Below, piece by piece: positions 33,989 through 41,969 of a stretch of 64,000 nt of DNA. Position 1 is the first letter of the stretch. Each line of letters opens with the position of its first letter. A program made the translations under genes and the position numbers. This stretch comes from Euzebyella marina. Lineage in GTDB: Bacteria; Bacteroidota; Bacteroidia; Flavobacteriales; Flavobacteriaceae. Below the pieces are notes generated by a model. The model was not told where the DNA came from. It searched no databases and saw only the letters and a list, made by a program, of their open reading frames with translations. The DNA lies in NCBI RefSeq assembly GCF_014855515.1, contig NZ_JACYFK010000001.1, positions 1,798,001-1,862,000 of the forward strand, given 5' to 3'.

Positions 33989-34044
33989 AAAAAACCCTGA
34001 AAATCAATTGATTAACAGGGTTTTGGTGTACTCGAGGCGGGACT
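33989..34044. repeat. attachment-site copy 3 overlapping the tRNA-Leu 3' end
   Basis: A hairpin (AAAAAACCCTG at 33989-33999 with CAGGGTTTT at 34016-34024) lies directly beside the intact tRNA-Leu 3' end. Read on the minus strand it is a proper intrinsic terminator for the tRNA: a GC-containing stem followed by a T-run. Copies 1 and 2 carry the same hairpin plus 16 and 13 bases of the tRNA end. The 524-base gene-free stretch 33886-34408 holds this site, two tRNA genes, their promoter and a terminator. Confidence 0.85.
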
Positions 34045-34113
34045 TGAACCCGCACGGCCATAATGGCCATTGGATTTTAAGTCCAACGTGTCTACCAATT
34101 CCACCACTCGAGC
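34029..34113 (-). tRNA. tRNA-Leu (anticodon TAA)
   Basis: 85-nt class II tRNA read on the minus strand. The acceptor stem is GCTCGAG pairing with CTCGAGT, the D-region contains TGGTAGAC, the anticodon stem is TTGGA/TCCAA with loop CTTAAAA (anticodon TAA), the variable arm is long (TGGCCATTATGGCC) and the T-arm contains GGTTCAA. CCA is not encoded. Its 3' end is the integration target of the adjacent islands and is intact. Confidence 0.97.
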
Positions 34114-34130
34114 CTCTATTGGCTTGCTTT

Positions 34131-34151
34131 ATTTCTGTTTAAAACAGAAAT
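34131..34151. other. perfect 10-bp palindrome upstream of tRNA-Leu
   Basis: ATTTCTGTTT (34131-34140) and AAACAGAAAT (34142-34151) form an inverted repeat with a one-base centre, 18 bases before the tRNA-Leu 5' end. No T-run follows in either direction. It could be a protein-binding palindrome or part of a tRNA precursor. Confidence 0.4.
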
Positions 34152-34183
34152 CAAAAGCTAAGAGCTATCGCTAACTCATAAAT

Positions 34184-34209
34184 AAAAAAACGCCGGCAAG
34201 CGGCGTTAG
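34184..34209 (-). terminator. intrinsic terminator after tRNA-Gly
   Basis: On the minus strand a GC-rich stem (ACGCCG with CGGCGT, short loop CTTGC) is followed by seven or more T. It lies 6 bases after the tRNA-Gly 3' end. It separates tRNA-Gly from tRNA-Leu, so the latter either has its own promoter or depends on read-through. Confidence 0.75.
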
Positions 34210-34214
34210 TTTTG

Positions 34215-34287
34215 AGCGAAAAACGGGATTCGAACCCGCGACCTCCACCTTGGCAAGGTGGCGCTCTACCAACTGAGCTATTTTCGC
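34215..34287 (-). tRNA. tRNA-Gly (anticodon GCC)
   Basis: 73-nt tRNA on the minus strand. The acceptor stem is GCGAAAA with TTTTCGC and discriminator T, the D-arm contains AGCTCAGTTGGTAGAGC, the anticodon stem CCACC/GGTGG encloses loop TTGCCAA (anticodon GCC), and the T-arm is CGGGTTCGAATCCCG. CCA is not encoded. Confidence 0.97.
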
Positions 34288-34325
34288 ATTTAAAAGAACA
34301 AACTAACTCGGTTTGTTAGCGGATG

Positions 34326-34355
34326 CAAATTTAATACAATTATATAAATTGCAAA
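34326..34355 (-). promoter_or_regulatory. Bacteroidota-type promoter of tRNA-Gly
   Basis: On the minus strand a TTTG box (34355-34352) is separated by 18 bases from TAAATTTG (34333-34326), a full match to the TTTG / TAnnTTTG consensus of Bacteroidota housekeeping promoters. The tRNA begins about 39 bases downstream of the -7 box. Confidence 0.7.
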
Positions 34356-34408
34356 GAAAAACTAATTAAAACTTGCATCAATTTTCCTTTCCTTTGAATA
34401 TGACGAAT

Positions 34409-37021
34409 TTAAGAAGTCGCTTTTTTGCTTTTGCTCAGCATGCGCTTAATCTCGTTCAATTTCATCAACGCTTCAACAGGCGTGAGCGTATTGATATCTA
34501 AATGAACGATTTCTTCTTTTATTTGCTCCAATAACGGGTCGTCTAGGTTAAAAAAGCTAAGCTGCATCTCGTCTTGGGCCAACTGAATTTTATCGGTAAG
34601 CTCTTCGCTCGAGTGTGATTTCTCTAGCTTTTTTAGAATCTTGTTCGCTTTATGGATCACTTGTTGCGGCATACCCGCCATTTTGGCCACATGAATACCA
34701 AAGCTGTGCTCACTGCCACCCGGGGTCAACTTACGTAAGAAGAGTACATTGTCTTTCAGTTCTTTCACCGAAACGTTGTAATTCTTGATTCGCTCGAAGG
34801 TGTTGGCCATTTCATTGATTTCATGATAATGGGTAGCAAAAAGAGTTTTGGCACGAGCCGGATGCTCATGTAGATATTCACTGATGGCCCACGCAATTGA
34901 AATGCCGTCATAGGTGCTGGTACCACGGCCTATTTCATCGAGTAAGACCAGGCTGCGCTCACTAAGATTATTCAAAATAGAGGCCGTTTCGTTCATTTCT
35001 ACCATGAAGGTCGATTCTCCCATAGAAATGTTGTCGCTAGCACCTACGCGAGTAAATATTTTGTCTACGTAACCAATTTTTGCAGCTTCGGCCGGCACAA
35101 AACAACCCATTTGGGCCAAGAGAACGATTAGGGCGGTTTGCCTTAATATAGCAGACTTACCGCTCATATTGGGCCCGGTAATCATTATTATCTGCTGGTC
35201 GTCACGATTTAAAAGTACATCATTGGCGATGTAAGCCTCGCCCAAAGGCAGCTGTTTTTCAATTACGGGGTGTCTGCCATTGGTGATTTCAATATCAGTA
35301 GTCTCGTCTACCTCTGGCTCCACATAATTATTCTCTTTAGCGAGCTGGGCAAAACCGCAAAGACAATCCAATTGGGCAATATGATGTGCATTGTTCTGAA
35401 CTGCGTTGATGTATTCTTGCATCCAAACCACCAGTTGCGAGAACAATTGTGACTCGAGACTCTGAATGCGCTCTTCCGCCCCAAGAATTTTCGCCTCATA
35501 TTCTTTCAATTCTTCGGTAATATAGCGCTCGGCATTCACGAGGGTTTGTTTGCGGGTCCATTCGCCAGGTACTTTATCACGGTGCGTATTGCGAACCTCG
35601 ATGTAATAGCCGAAAACATTGTTTGATGCAATCTTAAGAGATGTGATGCCGGTTCGCTCTGTTTCGCGGGCGAGCATTTGGTCTAAATAATCTTTGCTTG
35701 AAAAGGCCAATGATCTTAATTCATCCAATTCGGAGGAAAAGCCATCTGCGATGGTCTTGCCTTTCGACATGTTTACCGGTGCTTCTTCGTCAAGCATTTC
35801 CTTGATTCTTTGGCGAAGCAGATCGCAAGTGTTCAATTGGTCTGAGATGAGGTTGAGAGCCTCCGACTGGCAATCTGCGGTAATTTGTTTGACAGGCACT
35901 ACGGCTTCCAGCGAATTTTTAAGTTGAACAACCTCTTTTGGGTTGATTTTGCCCGTAGCCACCTTCGAAATTAAGCGTTCTAAATCGCCCATTTGCTTAA
36001 TCGATTGCTGCAGTTTTTGATGCAGCCCCTCTTCGGTAACTAAGTGGGCGACTACTTGATGACGACGCTTGATTTTTTCAATATTTTTTAGGGGGAGTGC
36101 TAACCATCGCTTTAACATTCTACCTCCCATGGGTGATATCGTTTTATCGATGATATCCAGTAGGGTTACGGCATTCTGATGCGGTGAATGGTATAGCTCG
36201 AGGTTTCTGATGGTAAACCGATCCATCCAGATATATTCTTCTTCCGGAATGCGTTTAAGGTTACTGATGTGCTGTAATTGCCTATGCTGGGTCTCCGAAA
36301 GGTAATGTAAGACCACCCCGGAAGCTATAACCCCTAGGTTCAAGTGGTCGACCCCGAACCCCTTTAGCGTTTTGGTCTTGAAATGATTGGTGAGCGTTTC
36401 TAATGCATAATCTTCTTGAAAGACCCAATCTTCCATAAAGAAAGTGTGAAATTGATTCCCGAAAAGTTCCAAAAATTCTTTTTTGTGGGTTTTCGGTACC
36501 AGTACCTCGTTCGGTGCAAAGTTTTGAAGCAGTTTGTCAATTTGTTCTTCAGAACCTTCAGCGGTCAAAAACTCACCGGTAGAAATATCGACGAATGAAA
36601 CACCGAGTAACTTTCTGCCAAAATGAACGGCGCATAAAAAATTGTTCGACTTGGCATTTAAAATATCGTCGTTCATCGCCACACCGGGTGTTACAAGTTC
36701 TGTAACCCCTCTTTTGACGATGGTCTTGGTCATTTTTGGGTCTTCGAGCTGATCACAAATAGCAACCCGTTGCCCTGCTTTGACCAATTTGGGTAAGTAG
36801 GTGTTGAGCGAATGATGGGGAAAACCGGCTAACTCGGTGCGGTCACCTCCGTTATTTCTATGGGTAAGAATGATGCCTAAAATTTTGGAAGCCTTTACGG
36901 CATCTTCTCCAAAGGTTTCATAAAAATCGCCCACGCGAAACAGCAGAAGGGCATCAGGATACTTTGTCTTGATGCTATTGTACTGCTTCATTAAAGGAGT
37001 GACTTTTTTTGCTTTTCCCAT
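34409..37021 (-). CDS. mutS: DNA mismatch repair protein MutS
   Basis: Recognises mismatches and small loops in newly replicated DNA and recruits MutL through ATP-driven clamp formation. I start at the ATG at 37021 (870 residues); the in-frame TTG three codons earlier is less likely. Domain order is complete: mismatch-binding domain I with the Phe-x-Glu motif ([13 protein letters not shown], near residue 35), connector, lever and clamp domains, and the C-terminal ATPase with Walker A GPNMSGKS, Walker [17 protein letters not shown] and ATHYHE. This is the MutS1 type used in mismatch repair. It lies 122 bases from the tRNA-Gly gene and is divergent from the SPOUT methyltransferase gene. Confidence 0.98.
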   Translation of the reverse strand: MGKAKKVTPLMKQYNSIKTKYPDALLLFRVGDFYETFGEDAVKASKILGIILTHRNNGGDRTELAGFPHHSLNTYLPKLVKAGQRVAICDQLEDPKMTKTIVKRGVTELVTPGVAMNDDILNAKSNNFLCAVHFGRKLLGVSFVDISTGEFLTAEGSEEQIDKLLQNFAPNEVLVPKTHKKEFLELFGNQFHTFFMEDWVFQEDYALETLTNHFKTKTLKGFGVDHLNLGVIASGVVLHYLSETQHRQLQHISNLKRIPEEEYIWMDRFTIRNLELYHSPHQNAVTLLDIIDKTISPMGGRMLKRWLALPLKNIEKIKRRHQVVAHLVTEEGLHQKLQQSIKQMGDLERLISKVATGKINPKEVVQLKNSLEAVVPVKQITADCQSEALNLISDQLNTCDLLRQRIKEMLDEEAPVNMSKGKTIADGFSSELDELRSLAFSSKDYLDQMLARETERTGITSLKIASNNVFGYYIEVRNTHRDKVPGEWTRKQTLVNAERYITEELKEYEAKILGAEERIQSLESQLFSQLVVWMQEYINAVQNNAHHIAQLDCLCGFAQLAKENNYVEPEVDETTDIEITNGRHPVIEKQLPLGEAYIANDVLLNRDDQQIIMITGPNMSGKSAILRQTALIVLLAQMGCFVPAEAAKIGYVDKIFTRVGASDNISMGESTFMVEMNETASILNNLSERSLVLLDEIGRGTSTYDGISIAWAISEYLHEHPARAKTLFATHYHEINEMANTFERIKNYNVSVKELKDNVLFLRKLTPGGSEHSFGIHVAKMAGMPQQVIHKANKILKKLEKSHSSEELTDKIQLAQDEMQLSFFNLDDPLLEQIKEEIVHLDINTLTPVEALMKLNEIKRMLSKSKKATS

Positions 37022-37169
37022 ATGGCTCAATCCAATTTATAAAGGCTATTTTTGCCCGCAAGTTCAAAGAACGAATGTATCAATTTTGCCACGGAAACCC
37101 CACAGTTGTTGATATTTAGGAATAACTTTATCAACATTGGTTTCTTCAAAAGGGCAGATATCAAGAAAT

Positions 37170-37712
37170 ATGAGAAAACTAAGAAACGAAGAACTGGAAA
37201 GGCTTGATGTCGAATCGTTTAAAAGGGCTCAGAAAGTACCTATAGTATTGATATTGGATAATATTAGAAGCCTTAATAACATAGGTTCGGTTTTTAGAAC
37301 TGCTGATGCTTTTTTGATTGAAAAAATTTACCTGTGCGGCATAACGGCAACCCCTCCTCATAAAGACATTAGAAAGACGGCGTTGGGTGCTACCGAAAGT
37401 GTCGAATGGCATTACGTGAAAGATACCGTCGAATTAATAGATACTTTGAACAAAGAAGGTTATGTGACTTTGGCAATAGAACAGGCTGAAGGTGCCCAAT
37501 TCTTAAATGAGTTTAATGTGCGGGCCGACCATAAGTATGCCCTGGTTTTCGGTAATGAAGTAAAGGGTGTGGCCCAACTTGTAGTGAACTCTTGCCAAGG
37601 GGTTATCGAGATACCTCAATACGGTACCAAACATTCCTTGAATATTTCGGTCAGTGCCGGGGTCGTTGTTTGGGATTTTTGGTCGAAGTTAAATGCCCTG
37701 AAAGCTAATTAG
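37170..37712 (+). CDS. TrmH/SpoU-family RNA 2'-O-methyltransferase
   Basis: SPOUT-fold methyltransferase that uses SAM to methylate a ribose 2'-OH in tRNA or rRNA. From the ATG at 37170 the protein has 180 residues; an in-frame start at 37137 would add an unlikely leader. The three SpoU motifs are visible: LDNIRSLNNIGSVFRTADAF, ALVFGNEVKGV and IPQYGTKHSLNISVSAGVVVWDF (SAM-binding knot). There is no extra RNA-binding N-terminal domain beyond about 25 residues, as in short TrmL/TrmH-like members. The exact RNA target is uncertain. It is convergent with the folK-dNK gene, whose stop overlaps its own by four bases. Confidence 0.92.
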   Translation: MRKLRNEELERLDVESFKRAQKVPIVLILDNIRSLNNIGSVFRTADAFLIEKIYLCGITATPPHKDIRKTALGATESVEWHYVKDTVELIDTLNKEGYVTLAIEQAEGAQFLNEFNVRADHKYALVFGNEVKGVAQLVVNSCQGVIEIPQYGTKHSLNISVSAGVVVWDFWSKLNALKAN

Positions 37713-38863
37713 GAGCGTACCGAGGGTAAGTGAACGGCAAACTTTAAAATCTTATCAAGAATAGTCTCATAGTCATCTTGACTTTCCACAAAATCAAGAT
37801 CCTCTAAATCAATGACCAGATTGTTCTGCTCTGGATAACTTTTGATGAAATCAAAATACCCCTTATTGATTTGTTCTAAGTACGTAGGGTCGATACTTTG
37901 CTCGTAATCCCGGCCTCTTTTTTTAATGTTTTCCAATAACCTATCGGTCGATTGGTAGAGGTAAACATATATTTTGGGCTTTTTGACCTCTTTGTACATC
38001 AAATGGAACAGCTTGCGATAAAGGGCGTATTCATCTTGCTGCAGCGTAATTCTTGCAAAAATCAATGATTTATATATATCATAATCACTGACCATAAAGC
38101 TTCTGAAAAGATCGTATTGTGAGGTGTCGTCGGTAAATTGTTGGTATCGGTCGGCCAAAAAAGACATTTCTAATGGGAAGGCGTATCTAGCTTTTTCCTC
38201 GTAAAACTTCGGAAGAAAAGGGTTGTCGGCAAAGCGTTCCAAGACCAATTTACCATTAAAGTCCTCAGAAATTTTATGCGCCAAAGTAGTCTTACCAGCC
38301 CCAATATTGCCTTCAATGGCAATAAAGTTAGTGTTGGCAAATAGCTCTTCACGGTTTTTATATAATCTGAAAACCGTTTTTTCGAGGCGGCCCTTGTCGC
38401 GACATTCCTGAATAAGGTTGCGTGTATCTTTGTTAACCACCGGATGATAGAATTGTGGGGCAATATCCGCTAACGGTTTGAGAACGAATTTGCGATAGCA
38501 CATTTCGGGGTGGGGTATGACCAATGTTTCCGTAAATAACGTTTCACGATCGTAATAAAGAATGTCAATGTCAATGGTTCGAGCTTGGTAGCCCTCTTCT
38601 TTGAATCGTACCCTTCCCAGCTGGCTTTCAATCTTTAAAAGGGTGTCTAAAAGTTTTTGGGGTGATAGTGCAGTACTGATTGACAAGCATACGTTCAAGA
38701 AATCATCGGAATCAAATCCCCAAGCACTGCTTTTATAGATGGGCGAAATGCGTTGCACATCCCCCGCCATTTTCTGAATCGAAAATACCGCAGATTGTAG
38801 GTTGTTCAGGGTGTCGCCCAGGTTGCTGCCCAACGACAGATATGCAAGTTTATGTTCGGCCAT
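37709..38863 (-). CDS. folK: fused HPPK (folate synthesis) and deoxynucleoside kinase
   Basis: Two-domain enzyme of 384 residues from the Met at 38863. Residues about 1-150 are 6-hydroxymethyl-7,8-dihydropterin pyrophosphokinase (YLSLGSNLGDTLNNL, then ARTIDIDILYYD), which makes the pterin pyrophosphate used in folate synthesis. Residues about 178-380 are a deoxyadenosine/deoxyguanosine-type kinase with Walker A GNIGAGKTTLAHKI, an Asp-Arg pair in FLADRYQQF, and the lid KKRGRDYEQ. This fusion is common in Bacteroidota and links folate and nucleotide salvage in one chain. It ends overlapping the end of the convergent methyltransferase gene. Confidence 0.95.
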   Translation of the reverse strand: MAEHKLAYLSLGSNLGDTLNNLQSAVFSIQKMAGDVQRISPIYKSSAWGFDSDDFLNVCLSISTALSPQKLLDTLLKIESQLGRVRFKEEGYQARTIDIDILYYDRETLFTETLVIPHPEMCYRKFVLKPLADIAPQFYHPVVNKDTRNLIQECRDKGRLEKTVFRLYKNREELFANTNFIAIEGNIGAGKTTLAHKISEDFNGKLVLERFADNPFLPKFYEEKARYAFPLEMSFLADRYQQFTDDTSQYDLFRSFMVSDYDIYKSLIFARITLQQDEYALYRKLFHLMYKEVKKPKIYVYLYQSTDRLLENIKKRGRDYEQSIDPTYLEQINKGYFDFIKSYPEQNNLVIDLEDLDFVESQDDYETILDKILKFAVHLPSVRS

Positions 38864-39162
38864 ATTTGTAAGACAAAATAACAAAAAGAAGTGGGTAAGT
38901 TCAGCGACCGTTTATCAATAGTTATTCACCATTTTTTAAATATTGAAATTCGATACTGTCGCCATAAAAGCTAATTGAGGGCTTGGTCGAAATTATAAAT
39001 AACGCTTTTGCTTACTGCCAATGGTATCTAGCTGGGGTGTATTATCTTTGAGCATTTTATAAATGCGATTATCGGTTAATTCTTGATTTGAAGTTATTTC
39101 TTATTGGAAGTAACAATTTCAACTTTCGAACGACCGATAGATTCTAGAATCGATTTTAGAGT
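38864..39162. other. gene-free spacer between folK-dNK and sppA
   Basis: About 300 bases between two divergent genes. A TATCTTTG box at 39043-39050 fits the Bacteroidota -7 consensus for the plus-strand sppA gene, but no TTTG box stands at the right distance. No ORF, repeat or RNA gene is seen. Confidence 0.5.
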
Positions 39163-40926
39163 ATGAAATTTTTAAGAAACCTTTTGGCGGCCATATTGGG
39201 CTGCATGATAGCTTGTGGTATCATCTTCGTCATGTTTTTTCTGTTTGTAGGTATTGTAAGTAGCAGCGATGAGACGGTTGCCGTTAAGCCCAACTCTGTT
39301 CTAGAACTTCAATTTCAGCAACCTATTAGCGATTATGTCGGTGATAACGCTCTAGATCCCTTTGCTGGAGGGCTATTTGAACAGAACCAAGGGCTAGATG
39401 AAATTCTTCAGGCCATTATGGTGGCGAAAGATGACAATGATATTAAAGGTATTAGTATCAACAACAACTTTATTATGGCTGGTTTGGCACAGACTCAGGC
39501 CATTAGAAAAGCACTTCACGAGTTTAAAGAAAGTGGTAAGTTTATTTATACCTATGGCGATTTCTACATGCAAAAAGATTACTACCTCGCCAGTGTTGCC
39601 GATAGTGTTTTTCTAAATCCGGTGGGGGTTCTTGATTTTAGGGGACTTTCTTCAGAGGTGCTGTTTTTTAAAGATTTACAAGAAAAGACAGGAGTGAAGC
39701 TAGAGGTGATTCGTCACGGAAAATACAAAAGTGCGGTCGAGCCATTTATTGCTAATGAAATGAGCGATGCGAACAGAAAACAAATCAAAGAACTGATAGG
39801 TTCGTTGTGGAATTCGATGGTCGATGATATTTCAGAAGGAAGAAATATCAGTGCTGAAAATCTGAATATAATTGCCGATACCTTAGGAGGTCGCTCCCCA
39901 GAATATGCGCTTAACTCTGGTCTAATTGACGAAATAGCATTCTATGATCAATACGAAGGTAAGTTGCGAAATGCCTTGGACTTAGGAGCTGATGAGGATT
40001 TAAACATCGTTCAATTAAGCGATTACGTGTTAAGGTCCAATAAAAAAGTTTTGAAAAAAGGTAAGGATAAGATAGCCATTGTTTTTGCCCAAGGTGAGAT
40101 TCTTTATGGTGAGGGTGGGACTGATGTTATAGGTCAAGGCATCATTAATGAAGCTATCATCAAAGCAAGGGAAGATAAAGAAGTAAAGGCGATTGTTTTA
40201 AGGGTCAATTCACCTGGGGGCAGCGCCCTAACCTCCGATATCATCTGGCGTGAGGTTGAATTGGCCAAAGAAGTGAAGCCTGTTGTGGTTTCAATGGGCA
40301 ATGTAGCCGCGTCGGGAGGGTACTACATTTCGGTCGGTGCGGATAAAATTTTTGCTGAACCGACCACTGTAACGGGTTCTATCGGGGTTTTTGGAACTGT
40401 ACCAAATATGGCGCAACTTGCAGAAGATATCGGCATAAACGCCGAACAGGTGGGTACCAATAAAAACGCCGTAGAATATTCTTTGTTCGAACCGATGGAT
40501 GAAGGTTTTAGAAAAGTGGTTCAAGAAGGAATCGAAAGTACCTATCAAACATTTTTAGAAAGAGTTTCCCAAGGCAGAAATATTTCAATGGCAGAAGCTG
40601 ATAGCCTGGCCCAAGGCAGGGTGTGGAGCGGGGTCGATGCCAAAAGACTGGGTCTGGTAGATGAACTGGGTAACCTAGAAGACGCCATTAATAGTGCAGC
40701 GGAGTTAGCGGGTATTGATAGTTATGGCATTAAGAAATTCCCTAAATACAAGACGGGCCTCGAAAGATTTATGGAAGATCTAGGGGGAGCTTCTGCCAGT
40801 CTGAAGGAAAAGTTCATCAAAGACGAAATAGGAACCGAGGCTTATTCCATTTTAAAAGAGGTGCGCACGGCAATGGACCAAAAGGGGGTTCAGGCAAGAA
40901 TGCCCTTTGTTCTTACCATTAAGTAA
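39163..40926 (+). CDS. sppA: signal peptide peptidase SppA, 67K type
   Basis: Inner-membrane serine protease that degrades cleaved signal peptides. The 587-residue protein has one N-terminal membrane segment (about 8-34) and two tandem S49 domains, the long 67K form. The N-terminal domain carries the general-base lysine in RHGKYKSAVEPF, and the C-terminal domain carries the nucleophile serine in NVAASGGYYIS, followed by VTGSIGVFG. Both catalytic elements are intact. It is a single gene with spacers of about 300 and 190 bases on either side. Confidence 0.96.
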   Translation: MKFLRNLLAAILGCMIACGIIFVMFFLFVGIVSSSDETVAVKPNSVLELQFQQPISDYVGDNALDPFAGGLFEQNQGLDEILQAIMVAKDDNDIKGISINNNFIMAGLAQTQAIRKALHEFKESGKFIYTYGDFYMQKDYYLASVADSVFLNPVGVLDFRGLSSEVLFFKDLQEKTGVKLEVIRHGKYKSAVEPFIANEMSDANRKQIKELIGSLWNSMVDDISEGRNISAENLNIIADTLGGRSPEYALNSGLIDEIAFYDQYEGKLRNALDLGADEDLNIVQLSDYVLRSNKKVLKKGKDKIAIVFAQGEILYGEGGTDVIGQGIINEAIIKAREDKEVKAIVLRVNSPGGSALTSDIIWREVELAKEVKPVVVSMGNVAASGGYYISVGADKIFAEPTTVTGSIGVFGTVPNMAQLAEDIGINAEQVGTNKNAVEYSLFEPMDEGFRKVVQEGIESTYQTFLERVSQGRNISMAEADSLAQGRVWSGVDAKRLGLVDELGNLEDAINSAAELAGIDSYGIKKFPKYKTGLERFMEDLGGASASLKEKFIKDEIGTEAYSILKEVRTAMDQKGVQARMPFVLTIK

Positions 40927-41112
40927 GGTGTCGCTAAAAAGCCAAGGTAATTATTTAAATAACTTTAGGTTCAACCTATATTTTTTAAAAGGTTTCCAAA
41001 ATGCTATGTGTTGAAGCCTTTTATAAGGGTTTCGGTTATGGCTTATTAGCTAATTTTTGTTGTTTTGTAAAGATAAACAAGCGCAAGAGAGTATCTTGTT
41101 TAGACAGCTACG

Positions 41113-41838
41113 ATGACTTCAAACCTTATGACTGCAAAAGATAAGCGCCTCGCCTATAAAATTTACCTTTATTTAGGAGCTTTGTTCATTACCTCACTAG
41201 TGGTGTCGAATCTAATTTTTCAAAAATTTTTCTATTGGAATCCCTTTGGTGATGTTGAAGTTTTTGGGGTGTCGCTTTTTGAAATATCCGTGGGTATTCT
41301 GCCCTATCCGATAACTTTCTTGATTACCGATTTAATCTCTGAAATTTATGGTAGGCAGAAGGCCAATCAAATAGTTACGGCCGGTATTTTTGCCTCGTTC
41401 TTTTCTATGGGAATTATTTTAATCGCCGAAATAGCTCCTGCTATTGATTCATCTCCCATTAATGATGAGATTTTTACCAAAGTGTTTGCTCTATCACCTA
41501 TTGCCGTTTTTGCCTCTATGATTGCCTATCTGCTGGCGCAGTATATTGATATAGCCATTTATCATTTTTGGAAAAGGGTCACGAAAGGTAAATACCTATG
41601 GGTGCGTAACAATTTCTCAACTTTTCTCTCTCAGTTTATAGATACCTTCACCGTAGTTGGCCTGCTTTGTATTTTTAAGATTTTGCCCTGGGAGCTTTTC
41701 TTCGGACTCGTAGTGAGCGGCTTCATTTTTAAGATTTTTATAGCATTCATAGACACTCCTTTCCTGTATCTTTTCGTATATATACTAAGAAAGAGGTTCA
41801 AACTGCAGATTGGTGAAGAAATTGAACTAGAGGTATAA
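41113..41838 (+). CDS. queuosine precursor transporter (YhhQ/VUT family)
   Basis: Inner-membrane carrier predicted to import queuosine precursors (preQ0/preQ1) for tRNA modification. The 241-residue protein has about six hydrophobic segments and family stretches near the N-terminus (FGVSLFEISVGILPYPITFLITDLISEIYG) and in the middle (NNFSTFLSQFIDTFTVV). A second Met at 41128 is an alternative start. It stands alone between sppA and the AsmA-like gene, and no queuosine synthesis genes are next to it. The family call is strong; the exact substrate is inferred from the family. Confidence 0.92.
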   Translation: MTSNLMTAKDKRLAYKIYLYLGALFITSLVVSNLIFQKFFYWNPFGDVEVFGVSLFEISVGILPYPITFLITDLISEIYGRQKANQIVTAGIFASFFSMGIILIAEIAPAIDSSPINDEIFTKVFALSPIAVFASMIAYLLAQYIDIAIYHFWKRVTKGKYLWVRNNFSTFLSQFIDTFTVVGLLCIFKILPWELFFGLVVSGFIFKIFIAFIDTPFLYLFVYILRKRFKLQIGEEIELEV

Positions 41839-41969
41839 TAACCGTTCAATTTGAGAGTTGTATCGATACGGCCAATAAACTGTAGTAATGAGCCAATACA
41901 ACAAATGAATTTTAGGTAGGTTACCACCTTTAAAAAGTTGGTTCAAATACCGGTTCAAGAAAAAAATAT

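Larger units (their letters stand above)
22544..34028. mobile_element. island B: integrase-bearing element with Rep and type I R-M/PRTase/NADAR operon
   Basis: Segment of about 11.5 kb between attachment copies 2 and 3, inserted at the 3' end of tRNA-Leu(TAA). The first four genes are mobility functions (integrase, unknown protein, HTH, rolling-circle Rep) and the next six are a restriction-type cargo operon. Two nearly identical 20-base repeats lie just inside its two ends (22663-22682 and 33961-33980). No relaxase or conjugation genes are seen apart from the Rep. The borders are inferred from the repeats. Confidence 0.8.

Noticed and set aside
34131-34151. Terminator
   Set aside because: The palindrome has no T-run on either strand.
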